Origin: an uncultured Lachnospiraceae bacterium
GTDB taxonomy: Bacteria > Bacillota > Clostridia > Lachnospirales > Lachnospiraceae
Direction: 5' to 3'
Assembly: GCA_947653315.1 (NCBI GenBank)
Contig: CANTGP010000224.1
Location: 1 to 5,499 of the forward strand
Length of the DNA stretch: 5,499 nucleotides
A program made the position numbers and the translations under genes. The notes beneath the pieces are model-generated. The model searched no databases. It was given only the letters and a program-made list of their open reading frames with translations, and was not told where the DNA came from. Below are positions 5,469 to 5,499 of the stretch, piece after piece (the first letter of the stretch is position 1; every line of letters begins with the position of its first letter).

Positions 5469-5492
5469 AAACCGTGCATGGATGCACGGTTT
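5469..5492 (+). terminator. Palindromic hairpin, possible terminator
   Basis: AAACCGTGCAT (5469-5479) and ATGCACGGTTT (5482-5492) are perfect reverse complements separated by two bases, so a 9-bp stem with a 6-nt loop is realistic. Flanking GGG (5466-5468) and CCC (5495-5497) can extend it past a two-base bulge. The T-run is only three long, and being symmetrical it could act on both strands. It may end the amidohydrolase transcript or one from the right of the window. It could equally be a protein-binding site. Confidence 0.4.
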
Positions 5493-5499
5493 AGCCCGA

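Noticed and set aside
1..5499. CRISPR array, tRNA, rRNA or transposase gene
   Set aside because: No regularly spaced identical repeats, cloverleaf pattern, rRNA core sequence or transposase motif was seen on either strand.

Overview
The window reads as chromosome from an endospore-forming member of the Clostridia, most likely a Lachnospiraceae-type Firmicute. The evidence is a spoIID-spoIIQ gene pair (sporulation engulfment genes that are also neighbours in other clostridia), strong AGGAGG-type ribosome binding sites, and promoter-like sequences that fit sporulation sigma factors. This placement comes from protein motifs and context; no database search was made.

Layout. All four convincing genes lie on the + strand. 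Positions 1-451 hold no convincing gene: there is a 62-bp structured repeat (9-70), a run of hairpins (94-261) ending in a T-run, and a purine-rich stretch with an in-frame open frame lacking a start signal. A 371-residue protein with a C-terminal set of EF-hand-like Asp/Gly loops follows (452-1567); its function is unknown. The spacer after it carries a degenerate 24-nt tandem repeat and a near-consensus sigma-E promoter, then spoIID (1719-2729). A short gap with a sigma-F-like promoter leads to spoIIQ (2820-3809), which is followed by a strong terminator hairpin. A metal-dependent amidohydrolase (4009-5232) comes next. The last 267 bases are noncoding and hold a second, inverted copy of the 5' repeat and a terminal palindrome.

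How the genes fit together. In model spore formers SpoIID acts from the mother-cell side under sigma-E, and SpoIIQ acts from the forespore side under sigma-F, during engulfment. The two promoter-like sites match that division. Both proteins look altered at their enzymatic centres: SpoIID has Thr where the family's catalytic Glu belongs, and the SpoIIQ M23 domain has lost all five residues expected for zinc binding and catalysis. The pair may therefore act as a structural or binding module rather than as peptidoglycan-cleaving enzymes.

The EF-hand-like protein and the amidohydrolase have no obvious link to engulfment from sequence alone; the terminator after spoIIQ suggests the amidohydrolase is a separate unit. 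The most unusual DNA-level feature is the pair of inverted, about 85% identical, 62-63 bp repeats near the two ends of the window, each bounded by GCACGGA/TCCGTGC.
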